Positions 8,972 through 18,326 of a DNA stretch of 64,000 nucleotides are shown piece by piece. The translations under genes were made by a program, and so were the position numbers. How positions within the stretch are numbered: the stretch's first letter is position 1; the number at the start of each line of letters is the position of its first letter. The DNA is from Hyphomicrobiales bacterium (GTDB lineage: Bacteria > Pseudomonadota > Alphaproteobacteria > Rhodospirillales > JACKKN01). The stretch is from positions 7,692-71,691 of the forward strand of contig JACKKN010000019.1 of the NCBI GenBank assembly GCA_024236415.1, given 5' to 3'. A model generated the notes under the pieces. It made no database searches, was not told the DNA's origin, and was given only the letters and a program-made list of their open reading frames with translations.

Positions 8972-9035
8972 GGGCCTGGTCTCGCCACCGGGTTGCGGTC
9001 GTTGCGGGCACGGGGGCCCGGAAATCCGAAAGAAG

Positions 9036-9071
9036 GGGAGGGGGCGTCGAGGGGCTCGGACGCCCCCTCCC
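9036..9071 (-). terminator. terminator after the dodecahaem cytochrome gene
   Basis: A 13-bp perfect stem (9036-9048 with 9059-9071, GC-rich, 10-base loop) lies just past the cytochrome stop codon. On the minus strand it is followed by CTTCTTTC, a modest U-rich tail. This fits a Rho-independent terminator that separates the cytochrome from the TPR gene. Confidence 0.7.
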
Positions 9072-9079
9072 GGAGCCGG

Positions 9080-11455
9080 CTACTTGGAACCGGCGAAGGC
9101 CTTGATCATCTTGTTCATCAGCTCGATGTGCTGGCTGTCGGACAGGGTGCCGGGGGTCGACACCTTGGCCCACAGTTCCGCGTTGGTCATCTCGCGGTGG
9201 CAGCCCATGCACAGGCCGGTGCGGTTCATGCCGTCACGCATCTCCTTGGTCAGCGAGCGGCTGAGCGGCCAGTGGGTCCCCACCGTCTGCACCTGTTCGC
9301 CGGCCTTGTTGACGATGGTCGACCAGTCGAAGTCCATGCCGTCGATCTTGGGGATCTGGATGACATAGTTCTTGGGAATGACCTTCCCGGTCTTCTGGTC
9401 GATCAGGTCCTCGACGATGTTCTCCGTATAGCGGGTCTGGAACACGCCGCCGGCGATACCGTAGCCCTGGGCCTTCGGGTTGTTGTGGCAGCTTTCGCAG
9501 GTCCGGGCCTTGCGCTGGGCCGAGTGCGGCTGCACCGGGGCCATGTCCAGGCCGAGGGGCACCCGGTCCTGCTTCAGCTCCCGCGCCTCGTCGGTCGAGC
9601 GGCCGGTCTGGTTCAGGGCGATGGTCTTGCCCTGGCGGTCGATGACCGTATAGACCACCTGGCAGCCGGGCATAAGCGGGGTCACGCGACCCTCGCCGTT
9701 GATGCCCAGGACCGGTTCCTCCCAGCGCAGGTACGAGCGGGTCTCGGACACCTTGCCCGGGCTCTTGAAGCCGTGCGTGCCGAGGGGCGATTCCGCCGTC
9801 TGCCCGTTGGGGAAGCGCTTGGAACCGCCGGCGATCCAGTCCGTGTCCATCAGCGGCTTGCCGTCCTTGCCGGGGCCGTAGTCGACCTTGACGTGACAGC
9901 CGTAGCACTGCGGCACCCACGAGGCATGGCAGGCATAGCACTCCAGGCTCTCGTTGTGCTTCTCGACCCGGCTCATGGCGACCATGGCGTCGGGGCTCTT
10001 CCACGTGTCGTCGATCTTGAGCTGCTTCAGCAGCGGCACGTCGAAGTCGTTGCCGGTGGCCGAGTGCAGGACCACCTTCCTGCCGTCCTTGACGACGTTG
10101 CCGAACGGATTGCCGCGGGTGGTCAGCAGGTAGCCGTCCTTGACCGGGTAGGTGGTGGCGAAGGACTCGGTTTCCGACAGCAGCTCCTTGGTCAGGCCGC
10201 GGCCGTCGGTGGGCAGTTCCTTGGCGAACTCCTCGGAATAGCCCAGCGGCAGTTCCCACGGGAACTTGTCGGTGGTGCCGTGGCAGTCCTGGCACTCGAT
10301 TTCCACCTGGGCCAGGGTGGTGCCGAAGATGTTGCCGTCACCGTGCATGTCGATGCTGGTGTGGCAGTCCTGGCACAGCATGCCGCCCTTGGGATTGCCT
10401 GGCCGGCTCTCGATCTGGTGGTGCAGGTCGTCCGAGATGAACAGGTACTGCTTGGTGTGCAGCTTGGGCTGCTTCTGGCCCTGGGCGTTGAAGGGGCTGC
10501 CGTAGGGGAACTCCATCAGGCCCTGGTAGGTGACGCCGATGCGCTTGCCGCGGTTGTGGCACGAGTTGCAGGTCTCGACGGGGATGCCGCCGCCGGCCTT
10601 GCGCGTGCCGTGGATGCGGTGGCGCAGCATGTGACCCTTTTCCTTCTTGTCGATGGTCGGGTCGTCGCCTTCGTACAGGCCCTCGTTGCCGTACAGCACG
10701 TGGCAGGACGAGCAGCCCATGCCGCGGTAGTCACCGCGCTTCTCGCGGCCCTTCACGGCGGTGTGGCAGCGCTGGCACTGCTGGCGCTGATAGGTGAAGC
10801 CGGCCAGCTTGGGGTCCTTCTCGATCTCGTCGACCGAGGGCAGGGGGACCTGCTTGAGGGACTTGGGGAACTGGTCCGGATGGGCGGCGATCATCTTGGC
10901 CATGTAGGCGCGGTACGCGTCGGTGCCGACGATGGGCTCGGCGCCGTCCGTGTCCTCGACGTCGTAGTTGCCCCAGGGGACCTTGTGATTGAAGGTTTCC
11001 GGAATGCCCCAGGTGTGCAGGTTGCCCTGGATCTTGCCGGCCTCGGTGTTCATCAGGGCCCGCTCCAGGCGGTAGGGGTATTCCGAATGGCACTGGCCGC
11101 AGGTGCGGCTGGCGATCCAGATGCTGCCCGGGTCGGGGTAGAACTCCTGTGGTCCGACGCCCTCGGCCAGGTCCTTGGGCGCGCCCTTGTGGGCGTCGGC
11201 CGCGGTCAGGCCCTGGGGGTTGCCGCCGTGGCAGGTGACGCAGCCGCCCGGGTCGCCGACGTCGGCGGCGATGGCCTTGACCTGGTTGAGCATCTCGCTG
11301 CCCGCCTCGCGGATGTCCTCGATCCCGGCGTGGCAGGACAGGCATCCCTTCTCCTTGGCCATGGCCGGCGTGACCTTGTCCGGCACCGCGGCGCCGGCCG
11401 GGGTCAGGCCCGTCCACAGCAGCAGGGTCGCCGCGGCGAAGAGGATTCTGATCAT
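9080..11455 (-). CDS. periplasmic dodecahaem c-type cytochrome
   Basis: 791 residues starting at ATG 11455 (strong GAGGGGGG ribosome site); the in-frame ATG 42 bases upstream lies at the sigma-54 transcription start and would add residues ahead of the signal peptide. The signal peptide covers about 1-22. Twelve CXXCH haem c motifs occur in order: CLSCH, CVTCH, CGQCH, CQRCH, CSSCH, CNSCH, CQDCH, CQDCH, CYACH, CYGCH, CESCH, CMGCH. Several are grouped in pairs, leaving a haem-free stretch of about 90 residues before CYACH and about 140 before CESCH. I cannot match it to a named enzyme (not NrfA, Hao, Otr or MtrA by size and spacing), so it may be a reductase or an electron conduit. A sigma-54 promoter and an adjacent two-component system indicate induced expression. 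Confidence 0.9.
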   Translation of the reverse strand: MIRILFAAATLLLWTGLTPAGAAVPDKVTPAMAKEKGCLSCHAGIEDIREAGSEMLNQVKAIAADVGDPGGCVTCHGGNPQGLTAADAHKGAPKDLAEGVGPQEFYPDPGSIWIASRTCGQCHSEYPYRLERALMNTEAGKIQGNLHTWGIPETFNHKVPWGNYDVEDTDGAEPIVGTDAYRAYMAKMIAAHPDQFPKSLKQVPLPSVDEIEKDPKLAGFTYQRQQCQRCHTAVKGREKRGDYRGMGCSSCHVLYGNEGLYEGDDPTIDKKEKGHMLRHRIHGTRKAGGGIPVETCNSCHNRGKRIGVTYQGLMEFPYGSPFNAQGQKQPKLHTKQYLFISDDLHHQIESRPGNPKGGMLCQDCHTSIDMHGDGNIFGTTLAQVEIECQDCHGTTDKFPWELPLGYSEEFAKELPTDGRGLTKELLSETESFATTYPVKDGYLLTTRGNPFGNVVKDGRKVVLHSATGNDFDVPLLKQLKIDDTWKSPDAMVAMSRVEKHNESLECYACHASWVPQCYGCHVKVDYGPGKDGKPLMDTDWIAGGSKRFPNGQTAESPLGTHGFKSPGKVSETRSYLRWEEPVLGINGEGRVTPLMPGCQVVYTVIDRQGKTIALNQTGRSTDEARELKQDRVPLGLDMAPVQPHSAQRKARTCESCHNNPKAQGYGIAGGVFQTRYTENIVEDLIDQKTGKVIPKNYVIQIPKIDGMDFDWSTIVNKAGEQVQTVGTHWPLSRSLTKEMRDGMNRTGLCMGCHREMTNAELWAKVSTPGTLSDSQHIELMNKMIKAFAGSK

Positions 11456-11509
11456 GGTGTTGCCCCCCTCTGGGCTGATCGACAGGTTGTGTTCCACACA
11501 TCCCTTGAT

Positions 11510-11523
11510 GCAAGGACCGTGCC
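11510..11523 (-). promoter_or_regulatory. sigma-54 promoter for the cytochrome gene
   Basis: On the minus strand the sequence reads GGCAC-N5-TTGC, matching the sigma-54 (RpoN) -24/-12 consensus with the invariant GG at 11523-11522 and GC at 11511-11510. Transcription should begin near 11498, giving a leader of about 43 bases before the cytochrome ATG at 11455. An NtrC-class activator with a GAFTGA loop is encoded just upstream (11665-13038), the expected partner. A TGTGT-N3-ACACA inverted repeat lies at 11488-11500, around the predicted start site. Confidence 0.85.
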
Positions 11524-11664
11524 TGCCGGGCGCGGGCCGCCCGGATTGGCAGGAACATTGCTAGAAGAGGGGGTTAGGGCGAATGTGTGAATGATTTCAA
11601 TACGTGGCCCGGGCAGGGGAGTGAACGAGTCGTGGAAACCGCCGTCGCCGATTTAACGAATCGT

Positions 11665-13038
<1,374 letters not shown>

Positions 13039-13166
13039 GGAATTCCGTTCCCCCAGGTCCCCCTGCGGCCTCGTGACGGCCGGAAACACGGTGATATAGT
13101 CCATTGTGCCGCCAACGCCCGAACGGCGCAACGGGTCGCGGGCGCGGGCGGCGCGGAGACCCTGCC

Positions 13167-15038
13167 ATGAAACTGCCGCACAAGATTTTCGCCTTCACCT
13201 TCGTCATCGCCACGGCCACCCTGGCCGGGGTGGCGGTGCATACGGTGGACCAGACCACGCGCCTGCTGACCGACCAGGCCATCGCCACCACCGCCCGCCA
13301 CACCGAGCGCGAGGGCGCGGTCCTGCGCGACCAGGTCGAGGGGGCCGAGTCGGACGCCCTGCTGCTGGCCAGCCTGGACGCCGCCCGCGGCTTGCCGGTG
13401 GCGGCCACGGACCTGGCCCGCGGCGAACGGTGGGCCGAACTGGTGCGGGCGTTCCGCACGGTGATGACCGAGAAGCCCTTCTACGCCCAGGTGCGCCTGA
13501 TCGGCATCGCCGACGACGGCCGCGAACTGGTGCGCGTGGACCAGGATTCCCGCGGCATCCGTGCCGTTCCCCTGGACGCCCTGCAAAGCAAGGGCGACCG
13601 CTACTACTTCAGCGAGGCGCTGCAACTGGGGGGCGGCCAGGTGTTCGTCTCCAAGCTGGACCTGAACCAGGAGCACGGCGCCATCGTCGAGCCGCACCAG
13701 CCCATGCTGCGCCTGTCGACCCCGGTGTTCGACGGCGCCGGCCACACGGTGGCGGTGATCGTCATCAACATCGACGTCAACGTGCTGCTGCGCAACGTGA
13801 TCCCGCCGGCCAGCGACGGCTTCCTGGTGCTGACCGACTGCGGCGGCGAGATCCTGTACCACCCGGACCCCAGCCGCACCTTCGCCTTCGAGTTCGGGCG
13901 CCACGACCGGATCCAGGACGAATTCGGCCTGCAGCAGGACTGGGCCGACTGGATGAAGGAGCCGGCCCGGATTTCGACCACCCTGGCCATGCCCACCCAC
14001 CTGCTGTCGGTGGCCCGGGTCGACCTGCCCGGGGCCTGGGACGAGAAGGACGGCCTGCGCACCCTGGTGGTCGGCCATGTGGTGCCGCAGACGGCGGTCA
14101 TGAAGGCGGGCGACGACCTGCGCGACCACCTGTACGTGACCCTGCTGGGGGTCTGCGCCTTCCTGGGCCTGTCCATCGGCGGCGCCACCGCCTGGCTGAC
14201 CCGCCCGGTGACGGCCCTGACCCGGGCCGCCGGGCGCATCGCCGCCGGCGAGACCGACGTCGACCTGCCGATCACCACCCGCGACGAGATCGGCACCCTG
14301 GCCGACGGCCTCAGGCGCATGGTCCGGTCCCTGGCCGAGGCGGCGCGCAACAAGGAACTGGCGGCCATGGGGCGCATGGCCGCCATGGTCGCCCACGACC
14401 TGCGCAACGCCCTGTCGTCCATCAAGGTCAACATGCACACCCTGGAGAAGGGGTGCCGCCACCCCAGCGACCAGCGCGAGCAGCAATGGGGCCTGGCCCA
14501 GGAGCAGATCGCCTACATGGAGGACGTGCTGTCCGACATGCTGGCCTTCGCCCGGCCCGAGACGCCGAACCAGGACTGGCAGGACCCGCGCGGCATCGCC
14601 GACGCCGCCGCCATCGCCGTATCCCAGAAGGCGGCCGAGAAGGGGGTCGACATCGCCCTCGGCGCGCTCGGGCCGCTGCCGCCGGTGTGGGGGGACCGCT
14701 CGCAGCTCATCCGCCTGTTCCGCAACCTGGCGGAGAACGCCATCCAGGCCTCGGACCCCGGCGGCATGGTCCGGTTCGAGGGCGCGGTGGCGGCGTCGGA
14801 CCGGGGCAACGAGGTGGTCATCAAGGTCATCGACCAGGGCGACGGCATCCCGGCCGAGCACCGCGAGCACCTGTTCGATCCCTTCTTCACCACCCGCACC
14901 ATGGGCACCGGGCTGGGCCTTGCCATCGTCAAACGCATCGTCGACCAGCACGGCGGACGCATCGACTTCGACACCCGCGCGGGCGCCGGCACCACCTTCA
15001 CCGTGGCCCTGCCGACCCAGCCGCGGACGCCGGCGTAG
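13167..15038 (+). CDS. sensor histidine kinase, partner of the NtrC-type regulator
   Basis: 623 residues from ATG 13167. A first membrane helix (about 7-27) precedes a long periplasmic sensor region (about 28-310) that looks like a double-Cache domain (RLIGIADDGRELVRVD, YYFSEALQLGGGQVFVS, LSTPVFDGAGHTVAVI). A second helix (about 318-345) leads to HAMP, then a HisKA domain with the phosphorylated His410 in VAHDLRNALSS. The ATPase domain has the N box (NLAENAIQAS), G1 (DQGDGIPAEH) and G2 (GTGLGLAIVKRI). Double-Cache domains usually bind small organic ligands. Divergent to the regulator gene with 128 bp between, it should phosphorylate that protein and so control the cytochrome; the ligand is unknown. 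Confidence 0.92.
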   Translation: MKLPHKIFAFTFVIATATLAGVAVHTVDQTTRLLTDQAIATTARHTEREGAVLRDQVEGAESDALLLASLDAARGLPVAATDLARGERWAELVRAFRTVMTEKPFYAQVRLIGIADDGRELVRVDQDSRGIRAVPLDALQSKGDRYYFSEALQLGGGQVFVSKLDLNQEHGAIVEPHQPMLRLSTPVFDGAGHTVAVIVINIDVNVLLRNVIPPASDGFLVLTDCGGEILYHPDPSRTFAFEFGRHDRIQDEFGLQQDWADWMKEPARISTTLAMPTHLLSVARVDLPGAWDEKDGLRTLVVGHVVPQTAVMKAGDDLRDHLYVTLLGVCAFLGLSIGGATAWLTRPVTALTRAAGRIAAGETDVDLPITTRDEIGTLADGLRRMVRSLAEAARNKELAAMGRMAAMVAHDLRNALSSIKVNMHTLEKGCRHPSDQREQQWGLAQEQIAYMEDVLSDMLAFARPETPNQDWQDPRGIADAAAIAVSQKAAEKGVDIALGALGPLPPVWGDRSQLIRLFRNLAENAIQASDPGGMVRFEGAVAASDRGNEVVIKVIDQGDGIPAEHREHLFDPFFTTRTMGTGLGLAIVKRIVDQHGGRIDFDTRAGAGTTFTVALPTQPRTPA

Positions 15039-15059
15039 AGGGCCGCGGGAACAGGGGGG

Positions 15060-15785
15060 TCAGGTCGAGAAGCTGGCCGTGGTGACCTTGTGCTCCTCGT
15101 CCCGGTGCAGGGCGTGGCCGACCTTGGTCAGGCCCAGGCGGTCGACCTGGTGCCAGTCGTGGGTGGCCACGATCAGGGTGGCGCCGGTCTCGTCGATCAG
15201 CTCCATGAACAGCTCCATGACCCGGGTCGCCGTGTGCGGGTCCAGCGACGCCGTCGGCTCGTCGGCCAGGATCACCGCCGGGCGGTGGGCCAGGGCGCGG
15301 CCGATGGCGACCCGCTGGCGCTCGCCCACGGACAGGGCCGCCGGGTCCTTGTCCAGATGTCCGGCCAGGCCCAGGCGGGCGGCCAGGCGGCGGCTGGTGC
15401 CGTCGTCGGGCAGGCCCAGCAGGCGGCGGGTCAGGTCGATGTTTTCCAGCACCCCCAGGTAGGGCACCAGGGCCCCGGTCTGCAGCACATAGCCGATGTG
15501 GCGCTTGCGCAGCTCGCCCAGGTGGTTGGCGTCGCGGCGCTGCCAGATGGCGGCGATGTCGGCGGGCGTGCCGCCGCCGCTGAAGGTGAAGGCCCCGGCC
15601 GTGGTCGGGCTCAGCGCCAGGCCCAGCAGGTCCAACAGGGTGCTCTTGCCGCAGCCGCTTTCGCCGACCAGGGCCAGGCGGGCGCCGCGCGGCACCTCCA
15701 GGCGCGGCACGCACAGCTCGAACCCGGCCCCGCCCTCGTGGCGGGCCTTGGTGACGTCGGTCAGGGTGAACACCGTGTCGGCCAT
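15060..15785 (-). CDS. orphan ABC transporter ATP-binding protein (LolD/MacB type)
   Basis: 241 residues from ATG 15785. All ABC ATPase motifs are present: Walker A GESGCGKST (41-49), Q-loop near YVLQTGALVPYLGV, signature LSVGERQRVAIGRAL, Walker B VILADEPTASLD and the switch histidine in VATHD. The sequence resembles the LolD/MacB/FtsE group that pairs with FtsX-type permeases. No permease gene is adjacent; the FtsX-type permease at 4599-5822 is the only candidate in the window (inference). It is convergent with the sensor kinase gene. Its leader contains a terminator-like hairpin with a T tract and a CRP-like palindrome within 80 bp of the start codon. Confidence 0.9.
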   Translation of the reverse strand: MADTVFTLTDVTKARHEGGAGFELCVPRLEVPRGARLALVGESGCGKSTLLDLLGLALSPTTAGAFTFSGGGTPADIAAIWQRRDANHLGELRKRHIGYVLQTGALVPYLGVLENIDLTRRLLGLPDDGTSRRLAARLGLAGHLDKDPAALSVGERQRVAIGRALAHRPAVILADEPTASLDPHTATRVMELFMELIDETGATLIVATHDWHQVDRLGLTKVGHALHRDEEHKVTTASFST

Positions 15786-15818
15786 GGCGCCATTAAAGGA
15801 CCGGGCGCCGGTGCGGGC

Positions 15819-15854
15819 AAAAAAAAACGAAAAAAACCGGTCCAGTGTGACCGG
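15819..15854 (-). terminator. intrinsic terminator or attenuator ahead of the ABC ATPase
   Basis: On the minus strand the hairpin CCGGTC-N6-GACCGG (15854-15837) is followed at once by T7-CG-T9 (15836-15819). This is a good Rho-independent terminator. It may end transcripts coming from slyX (stop at 16029), or act as an attenuator, since the ATPase ATG lies only 34 bases beyond it. Confidence 0.7.
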
Positions 15855-15861
15855 CCTCACA
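15846..15861. promoter_or_regulatory. CRP-like palindrome TGTGA-N6-TCACA
   Basis: The sequence matches the CRP/CAP core consensus exactly in both half-sites. It overlaps one arm of the terminator hairpin and is centred 68 bp upstream of the ABC ATPase start. A cAMP-CRP-family regulator could bind here; with GC-rich flanks the match could also be chance. Confidence 0.5.
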
Positions 15862-15954
15862 TTCACGGGGCGGTCCGGGGCGTAGGGTGGTCCCCACGAG
15901 CCACGGTTCTCCCCTCCCCCTCACAAACCTGGCTCTTCCCCTCCAAACCCCCAG

Positions 15955-15978
15955 CCCCGGTCCCTCCCAGGACCGGGG
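15955..15978. other. 9-bp stem hairpin downstream of slyX
   Basis: CCCCGGTCC and GGACCGGGG flank a six-base loop. Neither strand has a good T run afterwards, so it is at best a weak terminator or mRNA-stabilising structure at the 3' end of the slyX transcript. Confidence 0.35.
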
Positions 15979-16028
15979 TCCCGCCTTTCCGGGGCCCCGT
16001 TTGCGGCGGTCCTTCCGCCTGGCCGCGG

Positions 16029-16253
16029 TCAATAGTGGGGCGGCGGCGGGTCGGGCGGCGCCTGGCCGCGGTCGCGGTCCTCCTCCAGGCGCGCCAGGCG
16101 GTCCTGCAGCCGGCGCAGGTCGCGGGTCAGGGCATCCAGGGTCTGCCACTGCCGGGTGATCATGTCGTTCAGGTCGTCGACCGTGGCCGCCAGGTGGGCC
16201 TGGGATTCCTCCAGGCGGTCCAGGCGGGCGGAAGTGTCGGATTCGTCGTCCAT
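16029..16253 (-). CDS. slyX: SlyX family protein
   Basis: 74 residues with the whole family pattern: a short acidic N-terminus, a single coiled coil (about 8-58) with Leu heptads, and the diagnostic C-terminus PPDPPPPHY. SlyX is a widespread small protein of unknown biochemical function, named from its position near slyD in enterobacteria. Here it lies 18 bp downstream of the 485-residue unknown protein and is likely in the same transcript. The two gene products may not share a function. Confidence 0.9.
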   Translation of the reverse strand: MDDESDTSARLDRLEESQAHLAATVDDLNDMITRQWQTLDALTRDLRRLQDRLARLEEDRDRGQAPPDPPPPHY

Positions 16254-16271
16254 GGCGTCGTGTCAGCCGGC

Positions 16272-17729
16272 CTACTGGAACATCAACTCGGTGGGGCCCA
16301 GGGGATCGTAGGTGAACAGGTCCACGCCCAGGCGGCGCAGGCTCAGGGCGCTGTCGTGGTCGGGCACGTCGGTGATGATGCAGCGGGCCTTGCGGATGCG
16401 GTTGGCCACCGACTTGGCGCCGTTGCCGTCGGGCCGCGCCAGCAGGGTCTGGATGCCGGCGAAGGGCAGGGTGATCAGGCGCGCGCCCAGGGCGCTGAAA
16501 TCCATCTGGTTGACCTGGCGCAGGGACAGCTCCACCACCTGCAGGCGCGAGAACGGGCGCAGGTATTGCAGACAATGGGCGACGCGGCTCTCGTGGGTGC
16601 CGTCGGGCACGTCGCGCAGCATGAAGCCGATGCGCTGGCGCACCGAATCGGGCAGTTCCCGGCACACGTTGACGAACGCCTCGCGGTGCTCGGGCGCGGC
16701 CATGGTCTCGTAGTTGACGGCCACCAGCACCACGGCCACCCCCGGGTCCAGGTCGTTGAACAGGCGGGTGGCGACGCCGCCCAGGTAGATGATGTCGAGC
16801 TGGCGCCGAATCTCCGCCGGGGCGCCGGTGGCCAGCAGCAGCTGATCGATGCGGAAACGGCTCTCGGAATCGGGCATGGCCAGCCACATCTTGCCCTGCT
16901 GCTCGGGCCGGACCCAGGTCTCGACGGTCTCGATCGACGGCGAGCCGGCCAGTTCCTGCAGGATCCGCTTGGCCCGCCGGCGCTGCTCCTCGCGCTCCTG
17001 CTCGATCTTGCCCAGCACCAGGTCGGCGACCGAGATCTCCGGGCCCTCGTCCTCTTCCGAAACTTCGGCCGTCACCGTCTCGGTCTGCATGGCGGCGGCC
17101 TCGGCCAGCAGCTCGGGCGGCAGGTCGAAGTCGTCCTGCAGGGCCTGGTTGCCCAGGATGCGGGCCTGGATCTCGCGCGAGATGGCCTGCGCCTTGAACG
17201 ACGCCGCGTGCTCGGACAGGCTGCCGAAGCAGATCAGGTAGCCGCCGTCCGGGGTGCGCTGGAACACGTCCTCGTCGGTGAGGCGCTTGTCCAGCACGGT
17301 GAGGGCCACTTCCTCCACCCGCTCGGCATAGCGCGGCCAGCGGTCGCCCAGCTCGTCCTTGATTCGTTGCAGGCCGACCATGCCCATGTGGCTGGCGACC
17401 ACGGTGCCGCCGCGGGCCGCCGCGTGCTGGCGCATGGCCTGCTCGGGGTCCACCGGCGGCGGCGGCGGGGCGGCGGGGGCCACGGCGGCGGCGGGGGTGG
17501 GCGCCACGGCGGCGGCGGGCGCGCTGGCCAGCGACTGGCGGTCGAGGCCGTTGATGATGTCGTCGATGCCGCAGGGTTTGTCATCGAACGGACAGCGGGC
17601 GCGGTGCGGGCAGTTGCGCAGTTCGCCGACGGCGCGGCGGGCCATTGCCATGTCGTGATGCTCGATGCGCAGATAGGCGTCGCGCAGAACATCCTTGCAC
17701 GGCAGTTCATTCATGCTGCGGTGGGGCAT
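16272..17729 (-). CDS. conserved hypothetical protein with N-terminal Cys cluster
   Basis: 485 residues from ATG 17729, which has a GGAGGCGATCA ribosome site. The N-terminus (about 1-60) has several cysteines spaced like a metal or disulfide site (NCPHRARCPFDDKPC). A Pro/Ala-rich linker follows at about 70-100 (GCC-rich DNA near 17460-17520). The middle domain (about 110-200) contains RVEEVALTVLDKRLTDEDVFQRTPDGGYLICF, spread over the pattern of a degenerate GGDEF domain. The C-terminal half (about 290-485) has alpha/beta character and could be a degenerate EAL-like domain (VVELSLRQVNQ, GVDLFTYDPLGP). No catalytic signature of cyclic-di-GMP enzymes is intact. If this reading is right it would be a receptor or scaffold; function is not assigned. 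Confidence 0.75.
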   Translation of the reverse strand: MPHRSMNELPCKDVLRDAYLRIEHHDMAMARRAVGELRNCPHRARCPFDDKPCGIDDIINGLDRQSLASAPAAAVAPTPAAAVAPAAPPPPPVDPEQAMRQHAAARGGTVVASHMGMVGLQRIKDELGDRWPRYAERVEEVALTVLDKRLTDEDVFQRTPDGGYLICFGSLSEHAASFKAQAISREIQARILGNQALQDDFDLPPELLAEAAAMQTETVTAEVSEEDEGPEISVADLVLGKIEQEREEQRRRAKRILQELAGSPSIETVETWVRPEQQGKMWLAMPDSESRFRIDQLLLATGAPAEIRRQLDIIYLGGVATRLFNDLDPGVAVVLVAVNYETMAAPEHREAFVNVCRELPDSVRQRIGFMLRDVPDGTHESRVAHCLQYLRPFSRLQVVELSLRQVNQMDFSALGARLITLPFAGIQTLLARPDGNGAKSVANRIRKARCIITDVPDHDSALSLRRLGVDLFTYDPLGPTELMFQ

Positions 17730-17803
17730 TGATCGCCTCCGACTCCCGGTCCCTGCCCCTCGCCCGTCCGAGCAGACTATACCATCAATTCTCCCGCGGC
17801 GCT

Positions 17804-18208
17804 CTAGGGATAGCGCGTCCGGGCCCGGGCCTTGGCGATGGACCCGCTGAAGAATCCGGTCGACTTCTTGGCCGCCGCCGTCCACTCGTAGGTGTGCGAG
17901 CCGGAGGGCGGGCAGGGGCTCTGGTACTTGAAGGCGCCGGGCTCGACCACCGCCTGGCCGGTGTAGGGGACGGTGCCGCCGCCGTGGTTGTAGCTGGGCA
18001 CGTCCAGGTCGGTCAGCGAGAAGGCGATGAACTTGGTGCCCTCGGGCACCCCGGCCAGGGTGAACCGGGGGTTGGGCACGGTGTTGGGCGTGCCCGTGGT
18101 GCACAGGGGGATGTCACCCCATTCGAAGGTGATCGTGAAATCCGCGGCCTGGGTCGGGGCGGCGGAAAGGGTCGCCAGCAGGGCGGCCGCGGTGATGATG
18201 GCACGCAT
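17804..18208 (-). CDS. secreted PEBP/YbhB-like protein
   Basis: 134 residues from ATG 18208 (GGGAGGATCG ribosome site), with a signal peptide (about 1-21). The body resembles the phosphatidylethanolamine-binding (YbhB/YbcL) fold. FSLTDLDVPSYNHGG matches the DPD.P ligand loop, and YQSPCPPSGSHTYEW matches the GP(C)PPSG.H.Y strand. The His and Asp that shape the ligand pocket are partly kept. Members bind small anionic ligands, and bacterial roles are poorly known. It is a single gene between slyX-side genes and the DUF411 gene, with 118 bp to the latter. Confidence 0.75.
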   Translation of the reverse strand: MRAIITAAALLATLSAAPTQAADFTITFEWGDIPLCTTGTPNTVPNPRFTLAGVPEGTKFIAFSLTDLDVPSYNHGGGTVPYTGQAVVEPGAFKYQSPCPPSGSHTYEWTAAAKKSTGFFSGSIAKARARTRYP

Positions 18209-18291
18209 GGTCGCGATCCTCCCAAGATGCAAGGGAACCCCTAAATTGTCGCGCGTCACGCGATGGCGATCAACGGTGATCCGGCGGCCGC

Positions 18292-18321
18292 GGCCCGGTG
18301 GGGCCCGGTGCGGGCCCGGTG
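18292..18321. repeat. three short tandem copies of GGCCCGGTG
   Basis: GGCCCGGTG occurs at 18292, 18302 and 18313, a roughly 10-bp period, just past the stop codon of the DUF411 gene. It may reflect slippage; no function is evident. Confidence 0.4.
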
Positions 18322-18326
18322 CAGGC

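Noticed and set aside
8132..11590. Very long open frame on the plus strand opposite the TPR and cytochrome genes
   Set aside because: High G+C and GC-rich third positions make antisense frames stay open. The translation is low-complexity Gly/Ala/Val/His-rich, while the minus strand has haem motifs and a sigma-54 promoter.
15786..15866. Extension of the ABC ATPase to an ATG at 15866
   Set aside because: The extra codons would come from the terminator hairpin and poly-T tract (FFSFFF), and family proteins start near 15785.
17460..17520. GCC/GGC-rich repeat as a tandem repeat locus
   Set aside because: It encodes the Pro/Ala linker of the 485-residue protein; codon-level low complexity explains it.
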